Below the pieces are notes generated by a model, which saw only the letters and a program-made list of their open reading frames with translations, was not told where the DNA came from and searched no databases. A program made the translations under genes and the position numbers. DNA of 17,498 bases from GWB1-39-12 sp964435575 (GTDB lineage Bacteria > Patescibacteriota > Microgenomatia > UBA8517): the NCBI GenBank assembly GCA_964435575.1, contig CAYSZS010000024.1:1-17498 (forward strand), in the 5' to 3' direction. Below are positions 7,395 to 15,455 of the stretch, piece by piece (the stretch's first letter is position 1; each line of letters begins with the position of its first letter).

Positions 7395-8464
7395 TTTTTA
7401 ATGAGTTCTCTTAGTTTTTTCAATTCATTTTCATAAGTGTTTATATTTTCTGTGTTCGTTAAAACAGGAATGAAGTCCAATCCCCTAATCCATACAAGCC
7501 CTTCTTTCAATGGATTTAATTTTTTGTCTATCTTGGGAAGTGGTTCATCATAGGCCAATTTAACAAAAATATAAGGCATGTTTAAACCTGCTTTTGTAAA
7601 AAATTCATGTGTTGTAAAAAATCTTCCGATGTTTATTTCCGTTGGATTTGGTATTCCTTGATTATCATAAGCCAAATCTACTGAAAAAATTCCATTTGGT
7701 TTTTTGTCGATTGCAAGAACTGCTTTTTCTGCTATTTTATCCAATACTGAATCTGAAAAAGTTACTCCAGCACCAGTTGCACCAGATATTCCCGAAGGAG
7801 CTAACTTCGAAAGCTCCCAATATAATCTTTTTCTTCCTTGTGCAACAACAAGTTCACCATCTTTCCATATGGACTGCCAAGTAACAGAAATAGGAGATAA
7901 ACATTCGGCAGCGGTATAAATGCCCCACCCTTTTTTAAAGTCCAACCAAGACTTTGCTGTTTTAAAATTATCAATCGCAATAGATCCCCTTCCACCTGCA
8001 CCGGTAATATCTCTAATCCATACTTTTTTCCCCAATATGTCAAAAGCGATTTTCAAATCGTCTTCATTATTAAGCATCATCGTCTCTGGTTGTTTGATTC
8101 CTGCTTTTTTCCAAAACTTAAATGAATCGAATTTATTTTGACAGATTTCAACTGTTTCTTTTTTTGGGAGATATGTTTTTATATGAAGTTTATCTCTCAA
8201 TCTAGAAATCTGCAACATTTCCACATCATTTTGTATGTGAATGAATTCAAGGTTATGTTTCTCAATAATATGGTTTAGAACATCAATATAGTCCGGCTCA
8301 CTTGCTTTTGGAACCAAATATTTTAAATCAGTTTCGGCTCGCGCCAGGTAAAATTTATCGCAATCAACACCTACCAAAAAAAAATTCTCTTTGGCCGCCC
8401 TCAGAGATCTAACAAAATTTGTTGAAGGACTTCCGCCAGCACCAGTAACAAGTATTCGCTTCAT
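7391..8464 (-). CDS. ATP-grasp family ligase, carbamoyl-phosphate-synthase-large-subunit-like
   Basis: A 357-aa ATP-grasp enzyme, first gene of the minus-strand operon. An N-terminal nucleotide-like domain opens with ILVTGAGGSPSTNF (4-17). The ATP-grasp core has the Gly-rich loop GAGGRGS (155-161), the metal and ATP ligands around Asp263 (SVDLAYD) and Glu276/Asn278 (TEINIGR). These enzymes activate a carboxylate as acylphosphate and join it to an amine or thiol. In a sugar operon it could amidate a uronic acid or attach an amino acid to an amino sugar; that is inference. The start ATG has GGGGAG about 6 nt upstream and a TATA box 36 nt upstream. Confidence 0.85.
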   Translation of the reverse strand: MKRILVTGAGGSPSTNFVRSLRAAKENFFLVGVDCDKFYLARAETDLKYLVPKASEPDYIDVLNHIIEKHNLEFIHIQNDVEMLQISRLRDKLHIKTYLPKKETVEICQNKFDSFKFWKKAGIKQPETMMLNNEDDLKIAFDILGKKVWIRDITGAGGRGSIAIDNFKTAKSWLDFKKGWGIYTAAECLSPISVTWQSIWKDGELVVAQGRKRLYWELSKLAPSGISGATGAGVTFSDSVLDKIAEKAVLAIDKKPNGIFSVDLAYDNQGIPNPTEINIGRFFTTHEFFTKAGLNMPYIFVKLAYDEPLPKIDKKLNPLKEGLVWIRGLDFIPVLTNTENINTYENELKKLRELIKK

Positions 8465-8496
8465 AATCTCCCCACTATTTTAAACGCTCAATCCCA

Positions 8497-8504
8497 TTTA
8501 TAAA
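8497..8504 (-). promoter_or_regulatory. Archaeal TATA box of the five-gene minus-strand operon
   Basis: TTTATAAA, preceded on the minus strand by an A/G-rich BRE-like stretch (GAAAGAAAGG) and followed by TGGG. Its centre lies 36.5 nt before the ATG at 8464, so transcription should start about 8475 and give a leader of about 11-12 nt that holds GGGGAG. The same extended core recurs at 13879 and 15456. Confidence 0.65.
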
Positions 8505-8536
8505 CCTTTCTTTCTTTACCATATATAAGTAGTGAT

Positions 8537-8571
8537 TATTACTATGGCTATATGCTTTAAATATAGTAATA
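8537..8571. repeat. Inverted repeat spanning the stop codon of the PMT-like gene
   Basis: TATTACTAT at 8537-8545 is the perfect reverse complement of ATAGTAATA at 8563-8571, with a 17-nt loop. The right arm encodes the last YYY residues of the gene at 8557 and the left arm lies past its stop. It could form a weak AT-only hairpin at the 3' end of that mRNA. No U-tract follows, so calling it a terminator would be speculative. Confidence 0.35.
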
Positions 8572-10176
8572 CGGCACGATACCTTGTTTAGTATCATATG
8601 TTTTGGCTAACTGTGGCTGCTTATTAGTGACATCATTGAAGTTGAATGTTCCGCCTTTTTTCAGCACAATATGTATTGGAACAAGCTGTTTATTAAGTTC
8701 CATAAGTCCTATCAGATCAATTTTATAATTATTTTTGATATAAACCCAGAGAGGATCTTTCCCTTCCAGTTTATTCATTTCAGATACGCCGATATATATA
8801 TAATTAATATTGAAAACTTGTTCTTTGCGTTTAAATTCCTCCAAAGTGCTTGAAAATCCGCAACGGTGTTTCGAATAAGAACAAACAGCCAAGTCCTGCG
8901 CATGCGTCGCTGCGCCGAGTCTTTCTTCTGAGTTTAATCTCGTTTTAAGATACTCCCCAATAAAATCCTGGCCATAAAAATTCGTGCTCCAAACTCTGTC
9001 ATTTGCTGCCTGCATCGAAGGAACAGCCAAAACAATTAGAAGGACAGGAACATAGACTGCAAACTTATTGCCGGATATTTGCTTCAATAACGTCCCTAAG
9101 CAGAATAAGAAATATGCACTCAAAATACAAATTAAAGGTAAAAAAGGCATTTGATAATATGAATGCCCGCCAATCTTGGCTGCCATTAAATCAGCATATA
9201 TGAAAATTGAAACAACGTATCCAATTAAAAATTTTGAAAATCTGGTTCTGTATTTCAAGAGAGCGAATGCGAAACCGAATATTGCAAACCACACGAACCA
9301 CATAGTATAATTATCATTAAAATAAGAAATCAATGACGGCCATCTTGTTTTCCAGTAGCCGGAACTAAAAATCCTGAATATATCGATTAAATATCCGACT
9401 TTTGCCCTGTCTGTAACGGTTAATTCATAAACCAATGTAGTTATTATTCCCGGAACAATTCCATAAAACAGGTACTTCACATCGCTCCAAAATTCTTTCG
9501 GATGATATTTAAATTTGTCTTTCATTTCTCTGAATGGAAAAATAAAGAACAGAGGAACTGCAATTATTCCGAATGTGTATTTAAGCCCCCACGCAATTGA
9601 AAAAGAAAAACCAGAATACATCAAATTTTTTCTTTCTTTGAAATCAATCCATCTTATAAAGAAATAAGCAGTAAGGAGCATTAAAAATAAACCAGGACTT
9701 TCCGGCTGAACATTTCTTCCGAAATAAATGCCAAGCGGCATTATCGTTATTAAAAAACTGCTGAGAAGAGATAAATATTCATTTGAAGTGAGTCGTTTGA
9801 CAACAAGATAAGTCATTAAAATCGAACCTAGCATAAAAAATATCATAAATAATCTTGGAAGCCATATGCTTTCTCCGAAGATAATCCAAAGTCCGGCGGT
9901 TAAATATGAGACATAAGGGACTTCTGCATATTCTTCGTGATACGCATTTCCTTCGTCAAATCCTGAAAAGGCAAACGCCTGTTTATGCAGCCAATTTCCG
10001 TCAGTTTTGAAGAAATAAGCCTCGTCAAGATACTCATTTTCTTTCATATTATGATAGCCTATTGAAGGATAATTTAAATGATAAATACGAAGATATAATC
10101 CTAATAGCAAAAATAAGATAAGAATGGCATAAACTAAATTGCTTTTTTTGATGCCAAAACTATCTTTTTTCTCCAC
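8557..10176 (-). CDS. PMT/ArnT-like GT-C membrane glycosyltransferase
   Basis: A 539-aa polytopic protein with about 10-12 membrane helices after a short cytoplasmic N-terminus (first helix about 13-32) and a soluble C-terminal tail of about 140 residues. The first extracytoplasmic loop holds acidic EYLDEAYFF (48-56), where PMT-family enzymes carry their catalytic Asp (here Asp51 or Glu52). GRNVQPESPGLFLMLL (153-168) matches the PMT_2 pattern. The expected role is transfer of a sugar from a polyprenyl-phosphate donor on the outer membrane face to protein, lipid or glycan. Start is GTG at 10176, with GAGGT 8-12 nt upstream. Probably a single-gene transcript, although read-through into the gene at 8464, 92 nt away, is possible. 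Confidence 0.85.
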   Translation of the reverse strand: MEKKDSFGIKKSNLVYAILILFLLLGLYLRIYHLNYPSIGYHNMKENEYLDEAYFFKTDGNWLHKQAFAFSGFDEGNAYHEEYAEVPYVSYLTAGLWIIFGESIWLPRLFMIFFMLGSILMTYLVVKRLTSNEYLSLLSSFLITIMPLGIYFGRNVQPESPGLFLMLLTAYFFIRWIDFKERKNLMYSGFSFSIAWGLKYTFGIIAVPLFFIFPFREMKDKFKYHPKEFWSDVKYLFYGIVPGIITTLVYELTVTDRAKVGYLIDIFRIFSSGYWKTRWPSLISYFNDNYTMWFVWFAIFGFAFALLKYRTRFSKFLIGYVVSIFIYADLMAAKIGGHSYYQMPFLPLICILSAYFLFCLGTLLKQISGNKFAVYVPVLLIVLAVPSMQAANDRVWSTNFYGQDFIGEYLKTRLNSEERLGAATHAQDLAVCSYSKHRCGFSSTLEEFKRKEQVFNINYIYIGVSEMNKLEGKDPLWVYIKNNYKIDLIGLMELNKQLVPIHIVLKKGGTFNFNDVTNKQPQLAKTYDTKQGIVPYYYI

Positions 10177-10208
10177 AGATGACCTCTATATAAAAAGAAG
10201 AAGCGCTG

Positions 10209-10216
10209 TTTAAAAA
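10209..10216 (-). promoter_or_regulatory. Probable TATA box for the PMT-like gene
   Basis: TTTTTAAA on the minus strand, centred 36.5 nt before the GTG start at 10176, leaving a leader of about 11 nt that contains GAGGT. Spacing and leader design match the promoter at 8497. A second AT-rich stretch, TTTATATAG at 10184-10192, is closer to the start than a TATA box should be. Confidence 0.5.
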
Positions 10217-10256
10217 GATTTCTAATGAATTGACAATGTCTAATGATAGGTAAGTT

Positions 10257-10264
10257 TTTAAATA
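10257..10264 (+). promoter_or_regulatory. TATA box of the GT-C-like / small membrane protein operon
   Basis: TTTAAATA, centred 24.5 nt before the ATG at 10285, which fits a leaderless transcript. It lies about 48 nt from the minus-strand box at 10209, so the 108-nt intergenic region holds a divergent promoter pair. Confidence 0.6.
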
Positions 10265-10284
10265 CCCGTTAAACCTTGCTATTA

Positions 10285-12060
10285 ATGGGAGTGAATGATA
10301 CCAATAAAGAAGAGTTAGAGTTAAAATTCAAAACTGATTTCTTTAAAAAAGTAAGATTAGAGTTTGTTCTGCTTGTAATATTCGCGATTATTTTATTAAA
10401 ATTTATTTCGGTTTTTGACGGAGGATTGTTAGCACATCCCGCCCCGTACAACCACCTCGCCGGAGATATGTTCAACATTGGTATTTATGCTGATTTTGTC
10501 AAATACGAAAACGATCTTGCGACACTGCCATTTTATTTATCGCAGGGGGTGAAAAATGTAGTCAATATCTTCTCAATGACGGGTCCCATTATTACCGCGC
10601 AATTGTCACAGTTTACAGGAATTGAATCATATGACTTTACCATGCACATCAGTCTTTTATTCATAATATTATCAACTGCAATACTCTATATATTTTTAAG
10701 GAAAATTGATAATAAATTGGCATTGCTTTCTTTGCCACTAAGCCTTCTTGTCTTCAAATGGCCATTCCAGTATGCTATAACATGGGGAATGCACATGTCA
10801 AATGTAAACATGATCTTCATTGTTGTTTCACTGTTCTGCTTATTTTACCTGGATAAAAAATATATTTTCATAGTTCTTGGGATAATGAACGGAGCTGGAT
10901 TTTTGTCGCATGCAAGGGAAACTCTAATGTTTAATACAGGAGTCGCGCTTTACTTTTTAGTAAGATTGATAAAAGAAAAAATACTGATAAATTTAGCAAA
11001 AAATCCTGCAAGCATTAAAAATTACTTAAAAGAGAATACAACAATAATTTCTCTCAAAAACTATATCTATTCAGTGCCGGTAATGCTTATATTTATGTAC
11101 AGATATTTTCCAATCCTCGGCTCATTCTTATACAGAAAAAGTACGACCCTCCTTTATGGCACAAATCAATTATTTGCTTATTTGCCGCAGACTAAAACAG
11201 TATCACCAAACGTGTTTCATCATGTGTTTTTTCCTCATTTCTTGTTTTATCAATATCTCCTTGTAATAGGACTGATTGCTGCTATTTACTTCTTAATCTT
11301 CAAAAACAATCGAACAGCTGACATAATTCTCTCATTTAGCATAATGATTCTTGCTAACGGGTTTTTCAGCATATTTGGGAACAAAACTGCACAAATAAGG
11401 CACCTTTGGCCAGTTCTTTTAATTCCGTTAGTCGGATTATCATTATACATGCTGAATTCTTATCTCAAAAAGGCAACGAAAGAAAAATCCAGCAACCTGC
11501 TGTTTGCTGCCATGTTCTTAGGCATTATAATAATAACGGCAATTTATTTCACACCGGAGTCAACATCTGACTACCCTTTTTCAGACCCATATACATGGGA
11601 CGCTATTAAATGGATAAGATTGAATGTGGAAAATGATGCAAAAACCCTGATTTTATTTGGAGACAGGCATAATCAAGAAACAATGTTTTATCTTACTTTG
11701 AAAAACCAGTTTAGAACAAATCGTGACAAATATTTTGAACAAATATCTAAAAATATAATAAGCTCAAAAGTAATCACACAAGGAGTGATTTTTGGAGAAT
11801 TTTACGTACGGGTAAATAACACTATTGTTGAGAAAGACAGATCAATCTTTAGCAATGTGAAAGAATCGCTATGTGACTATAACTATATTTATTCTGACAA
11901 ATACAGTCAAATACCGCAAGTACAAACATACGTAATAAAATCATTAGAAAAACTAATTAAGGAAAATAATTTTGTTGTCGTATATCAAAATGATTTGGTC
12001 GTCATCCTTAAGAATAATGATATCGGCGGAATATGTTTTGAGGACGAGGTGCTTTTATGA
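10285..12060 (+). CDS. Large polytopic membrane protein, GT-C glycosyltransferase-like
   Basis: A 591-aa protein of about ten hydrophobic helices (first at 25-43) and a soluble C-terminal region from about 435 on. This layout resembles GT-C enzymes such as oligosaccharyltransferases and PMT relatives: the first external loop has HPAPYNHLAGD (51-61), GAGFLSHARET (203-213) lies between helices, and PYTWDAIKWI opens the C-terminal region as in many archaeal GT-C proteins. I see no definitive STT3 motif (no WWDYG), so this is a putative GT-C rather than AglB. ATG at 10285 is preferred over an in-frame TTG at 10276 because it sits 24-25 nt from the TATA box. The gene ends in an ATGA overlap with the next one. 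Confidence 0.7.
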   Translation: MGVNDTNKEELELKFKTDFFKKVRLEFVLLVIFAIILLKFISVFDGGLLAHPAPYNHLAGDMFNIGIYADFVKYENDLATLPFYLSQGVKNVVNIFSMTGPIITAQLSQFTGIESYDFTMHISLLFIILSTAILYIFLRKIDNKLALLSLPLSLLVFKWPFQYAITWGMHMSNVNMIFIVVSLFCLFYLDKKYIFIVLGIMNGAGFLSHARETLMFNTGVALYFLVRLIKEKILINLAKNPASIKNYLKENTTIISLKNYIYSVPVMLIFMYRYFPILGSFLYRKSTTLLYGTNQLFAYLPQTKTVSPNVFHHVFFPHFLFYQYLLVIGLIAAIYFLIFKNNRTADIILSFSIMILANGFFSIFGNKTAQIRHLWPVLLIPLVGLSLYMLNSYLKKATKEKSSNLLFAAMFLGIIIITAIYFTPESTSDYPFSDPYTWDAIKWIRLNVENDAKTLILFGDRHNQETMFYLTLKNQFRTNRDKYFEQISKNIISSKVITQGVIFGEFYVRVNNTIVEKDRSIFSNVKESLCDYNYIYSDKYSQIPQVQTYVIKSLEKLIKENNFVVVYQNDLVVILKNNDIGGICFEDEVLL

Positions 12061-12431
12061 ATCATGAAATAAGGAAAATAATTTTGAAAGAACTGAAAAT
12101 AATCGGACTGATGTTTGTTTTATTTTATTTAATGTTCCAAATTCATTATTATAAAGAAAATTTGTTTATTATACTAAAAATAGCAATAGCCCATTTCTAT
12201 CTGTTTATTATCCCGGGATATTCTCTATGTTTGATGTTTTATGACAAAATTGAAAGATTAGATAGACTGGTACTTGGAATTGGAGTTGGGTATGGTCTTC
12301 AACCATTTTTACTTTATGCAATAAACGATATAACTAGAATCAACGTGATGAGATATAATATTTATGTATCTGGAGCATTAATCATGATTGGAGTTTTAAT
12401 GTTAAAATACACAATTTTAGATAAAAAATAA
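12057..12431 (+). CDS. Small four-helix membrane protein of unknown function
   Basis: A 124-aa protein with helices at about 13-29, 38-62, 72-88 and 103-118, separated by short charged loops. HFYLFIIPGYSLCLMFYDKIERLDRLVLGIG (46-76) recalls the N-terminal part of DUF1616-like and other archaeal polysaccharide-locus membrane proteins (an 'LPGY' turn followed by a charged 'ERLDR' loop), but I cannot assign the family. It starts inside the stop of the GT-C-like gene (ATGA, 12057-12060), so the two are co-translated and may form one complex. Its TAA directly abuts the stop of the convergent radical SAM gene. Confidence 0.7.
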   Translation: MNHEIRKIILKELKIIGLMFVLFYLMFQIHYYKENLFIILKIAIAHFYLFIIPGYSLCLMFYDKIERLDRLVLGIGVGYGLQPFLLYAINDITRINVMRYNIYVSGALIMIGVLMLKYTILDKK

Positions 12432-13856
12432 TTATTCTCGTTTCATTTTAGTTAAAAGAGAAAATGCAACTTTTGTCTGAACTATAAAATCTTCAAGAGA
12501 ACCTAGTTGCTTAATTCGTTTAAATATATAAGATGGTCTGAAGAAAAATTTTCGTGTTGCCCTATTTTTCAATCGCCACATATCCTCTTTCGAAAGTTTA
12601 TCCGTTTCCATTATAGGATATTGTGCTGAATCCGAAAATACATCATTCTTGAATTTTTTGTCAATCCAGCCATTTTCAATCGCCTCATCTCGCATTGCAC
12701 TACCCAGATAAGGCGACGCTATTGCAAAATCGGCATAATCTGGATCTAATTTTATGCTAAAATCAATCGTTTTATTGACGCTTTCTTCATCTTCGCCCGG
12801 CAACCCAAGAATAAAATGCGCAAGTACGCTTATTCCTAATTTTTTACATGTACTAACTGTTTTTTCAATTCTTTCAATAGTTATTCCTTTAGCATATTTA
12901 TCCAAAATTCTTTGATCTCCATTTTCAATGCCAAATAGTAGCGTTTGACAACCTGATTTTTTCATCAGGGTCAAAAGTTCTTCATCAACTTCATCGACTT
13001 TGGATAAAGCATGCCAAGCAAAATTAAATTTCTCTTCAACCATTCTTTCACATAGTTTTTTTAAATTGGGTTTATTGATTGAGATACTGTAATCCATAAA
13101 TCTTATTTCCCTGATTCCGAGGGATTTTATATATCTCATTTCTTCGATTGTATTTTCTACATCTCGATATGTATACAGAGGGACACCTTGTCCATAAGGA
13201 CAAAACTTGCATCGGTGTACACAACCGAGAGAGAATAGCATGTTCGTAAAAGGGTAATGCCTTATCAATGGAAGTTTGTAAGATTTAATGGGAAATAATT
13301 CATGCCGTGGAACGGGATAGGAGAATGTTCTATTTTTCGGGGGAACAATTCCTCCATTTATTATTTGATTATTTTTTCTATAAATAACGTTATTGATTTT
13401 TCCAGTCGGGTTAGACAAATATGTCAAAATATCATCTGTTGTAAAATCCAGCAAGATTGCATCCAAAAATTTGCTTTCTTTTATTGTTTTTTCTCCCAAA
13501 TGTAAAAAAAATCCTCCGATACCAATGATGTCTATACTTTTTTTATATTGTTTAATTTTTTTTATAAATGCAAAATCCTCTCGCCACGAAGCAACACCTG
13601 TCAAAAAAATCAAAGTATCTACATCTAATTTTTTTATTTGGTTGAGACAATCCTGTTTGGGCATCCTATTCACCATCGCGTCTAGAACGTGAATATCGTG
13701 CTTTCCATAAAGAATTCCACTAAGACAAAGCAAATCCATTGGTGGCCAAGAATAGTTCCCTTTGGTTGTCCCGCTACAAAAAGTATCTCGATTATATTGT
13801 TTAGAACCGGGGGGGTTTAATAACAAAATTTTTTTTTCTCCTTGCATAGTCTCCAT
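12432..13856 (-). CDS. Radical SAM protein with N-terminal B12-binding-type domain
   Basis: A 474-aa protein. Residues 9-150 form an N-terminal alpha/beta region of the B12-binding class (KKILLLNPPG, then IIGIGGFF), but the base-off cobalamin motif DxHxxG is not apparent (it reads VLDAMVNRM), so cobalamin binding is doubtful. The [4Fe-4S] ligands are Cys212, Cys216 and Cys219 in GCVHRCKFC. LLFGIENGDQRILDKYAKG and HFILGLPGEDEES are the later strands of the radical SAM barrel. The C-terminal 100 residues are basic. Relatives methylate unactivated carbons or rearrange cofactors and lipids. Substrate unknown. The ATG at 13856 is 26.5 nt from a TATA box, implying a leaderless mRNA; an in-frame ATG lies at 13847. 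A run of six T follows its stop on the minus strand. Confidence 0.85.
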   Translation of the reverse strand: METMQGEKKILLLNPPGSKQYNRDTFCSGTTKGNYSWPPMDLLCLSGILYGKHDIHVLDAMVNRMPKQDCLNQIKKLDVDTLIFLTGVASWREDFAFIKKIKQYKKSIDIIGIGGFFLHLGEKTIKESKFLDAILLDFTTDDILTYLSNPTGKINNVIYRKNNQIINGGIVPPKNRTFSYPVPRHELFPIKSYKLPLIRHYPFTNMLFSLGCVHRCKFCPYGQGVPLYTYRDVENTIEEMRYIKSLGIREIRFMDYSISINKPNLKKLCERMVEEKFNFAWHALSKVDEVDEELLTLMKKSGCQTLLFGIENGDQRILDKYAKGITIERIEKTVSTCKKLGISVLAHFILGLPGEDEESVNKTIDFSIKLDPDYADFAIASPYLGSAMRDEAIENGWIDKKFKNDVFSDSAQYPIMETDKLSKEDMWRLKNRATRKFFFRPSYIFKRIKQLGSLEDFIVQTKVAFSLLTKMKRE

Positions 13857-13878
13857 AAAATGTTACTTATCACACCCA

Positions 13879-13886
13879 TTTATAAA
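13879..13886 (-). promoter_or_regulatory. TATA box of the radical SAM gene at 12432-13856
   Basis: TTTATAAA followed by TGGG on the minus strand. Its centre is 26.5 nt before the ATG at 13856, the distance expected for leaderless transcription. It lies in the 42-nt gap between the two radical SAM genes, so the downstream gene can be expressed independently. Confidence 0.65.
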
Positions 13887-13898
13887 TTTTATGCTCAT

Positions 13899-15353
13899 CT
13901 AGTTCATTATTTTTTTCGAGAGTTGCTTTACTTTTATATCTTCATTATATTTCGTAAATAGATCCCTTTCAAAATCAAAATCAAAATCTCTTTTTTTCCA
14001 TTTTTGCTCCGCTTGAGTTTTTAAAAATTGAAATAATGTTTTTTCAAATTCCGTTCTGGAATAATCTTTTTCATTTAGATAAAGAATCAAAGTCATATAA
14101 TAAATATTCAAGGCCTGTCTACTAGTTTTATTATTCATCCAAGGCATGTTGACTGTATTCAAGCTAAAGGTAGACCATTCTTCAAAACTTTTTGGATCAG
14201 TATACTTTCTATACTTTTGGGCGAATCTATAAAGGTCAGTCCCGGGGTTCGCGGTACATATAAAAAAAGGGGTAATTTCTGCTTTCTTATTGATCTTTTT
14301 AAGTTTATCTGCCAAGTTCATCGATGCTAAAATTTCTTTTTTTGTTTCTCTAGGAAAACCAGTCATAAACGAATAAAATGGTTTTATATTAGATTTTGCA
14401 ATAAGTCTTGCGGCTCTCAAAGCATCCTTAGTCGTACTATCTTTATTTAAAAATTTAAGAATTCTCTTTGAAGCACTTTCTACTCCAAAAAAGAGGGAGT
14501 CGCAAGAAACTTGCAGGATGTCTACCATCTCTTTATCAATATATTCTGAACGAATTGCGGTGTGCCATGTCATTTTATATGATTTCATAAATTCGGAAAT
14601 TTCTTTTATTCTCCCTTTATTTCTGTCGAGATTGTCGCTTAAAAGAGTGATGTGGTTCAATGATGGGAAAAATCTCTTCAAAGTTTCTATTTCTTCTTTT
14701 ATTTTATCAATTGATTTGATTCTGTATTTCCTTTGATTAAATGAGGTATTGTAACAAAATGTACAGCGATGAAGACACCCCCTAGATATTTGAATCTTTC
14801 TCCAGGGGTAATAAGCATAAAGAGGTAATGATTTTTTTGTTATCGGTGCTACTGATTGATCCAAATCCATAAAATCTCTTTTTTTATTTATATGTGGCTG
14901 CATATTTTTATCTTTCCAACCTAAACCATTGATGGAACTGAATTCCTGTTTTCTGTCTTTTAGGGTTTTCACTAATTCTAATAACGTATATTCTCCTTCA
15001 CCTATACAGATGAAATCAATAAAATCTTCTTTCAGACATTGGTCAGGCACCAATGACGAATGCACCCCTCCTAAAACTGTTTTAATTTCTGAAGATATTT
15101 TCTTAGCCAAAAGCAAAGCTCTTTTTGCTCCAAGTAATTGGTATCCCGTCATTGAAGAAACTGCTAGCAAAAGGGGTTTTTCTTTCAGATAGTTTTCCAA
15201 AACATTCAATGGTACTATTCGCTCGTCAAAATAATCTACACTAAATCCTTGATTTTCAAGAAATGCCCCCAAATACAATATTGAAAGCGGCGGCCCGACT
15301 GTTTCTGTTTGTTCATTTGTAGGAGTAGGATACACCAAAACAACATCACTCAT
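13899..15353 (-). CDS. Radical SAM protein with B12-binding domain
   Basis: A 484-aa protein. The N-terminal B12-binding-type domain runs from VVLVYPTP (4-11) through PPLSILYLGAFLENQGFSVDYFD (21-43), VLGGVHSSLVPD (93-104) and IGEGEYTLLEL (117-127), the classic markers of this domain. The radical SAM cluster ligands are Cys193, Cys197 and Cys200 in GCLHRCTFC. LLSDNLDRN, SLFFGVESASKRILKFLNK and FYSFMTGFPRETKKE are later barrel segments. The C-terminus is Lys-rich with a short DFDFDFE run. It is clearly related in architecture to the next gene but diverged. The likely role is methylation or modification of a glycan, lipid or cofactor; substrate unknown. ATG at 15353 is chosen because MSDVVLVYP begins the first strand. 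The strong TATA box is 106 nt upstream, leaving a leader that may hold a small ORF. Confidence 0.86.
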   Translation of the reverse strand: MSDVVLVYPTPTNEQTETVGPPLSILYLGAFLENQGFSVDYFDERIVPLNVLENYLKEKPLLLAVSSMTGYQLLGAKRALLLAKKISSEIKTVLGGVHSSLVPDQCLKEDFIDFICIGEGEYTLLELVKTLKDRKQEFSSINGLGWKDKNMQPHINKKRDFMDLDQSVAPITKKSLPLYAYYPWRKIQISRGCLHRCTFCYNTSFNQRKYRIKSIDKIKEEIETLKRFFPSLNHITLLSDNLDRNKGRIKEISEFMKSYKMTWHTAIRSEYIDKEMVDILQVSCDSLFFGVESASKRILKFLNKDSTTKDALRAARLIAKSNIKPFYSFMTGFPRETKKEILASMNLADKLKKINKKAEITPFFICTANPGTDLYRFAQKYRKYTDPKSFEEWSTFSLNTVNMPWMNNKTSRQALNIYYMTLILYLNEKDYSRTEFEKTLFQFLKTQAEQKWKKRDFDFDFERDLFTKYNEDIKVKQLSKKIMN

Positions 15354-15367
15354 GACTATGCACCCGA

Positions 15368-15421
15368 TTAGCCATATGTTAAATTCGACAAATCTGACAA
15401 TAAAATCTTTGTTTTCGTCAA
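15368..15421 (-). CDS. Candidate 17-aa leader ORF upstream of a radical SAM gene
   Basis: A TTG-started frame (MTKTKILLSDLSNLTYG, then TAA) lies in the leader of the radical SAM gene. GGAGGG at 15428-15433 sits 6 nt before the TTG, and the TATA box at 15456 is centred 38.5 nt from it, the same geometry as the Shine-Dalgarno-type starts at 8464 and 10176. Its stop is 14 nt from the ATG at 15353. It could be a regulatory leader peptide or chance. Overlapping ATG at 15435 gives only a five-codon frame. Confidence 0.3.
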   Translation of the reverse strand: MTKTKILLSDLSNLTYG

Positions 15422-15455
15422 GTTATTCCCTCCATATTTAATGGCACTTAACTCA

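Noticed and set aside
13968..13989. Short tandem repeat of TCAAAA units
   Set aside because: It encodes a DFDFDFE run near the C-terminus of the radical SAM protein and is only three units long; too small to be a CRISPR or regulatory array.
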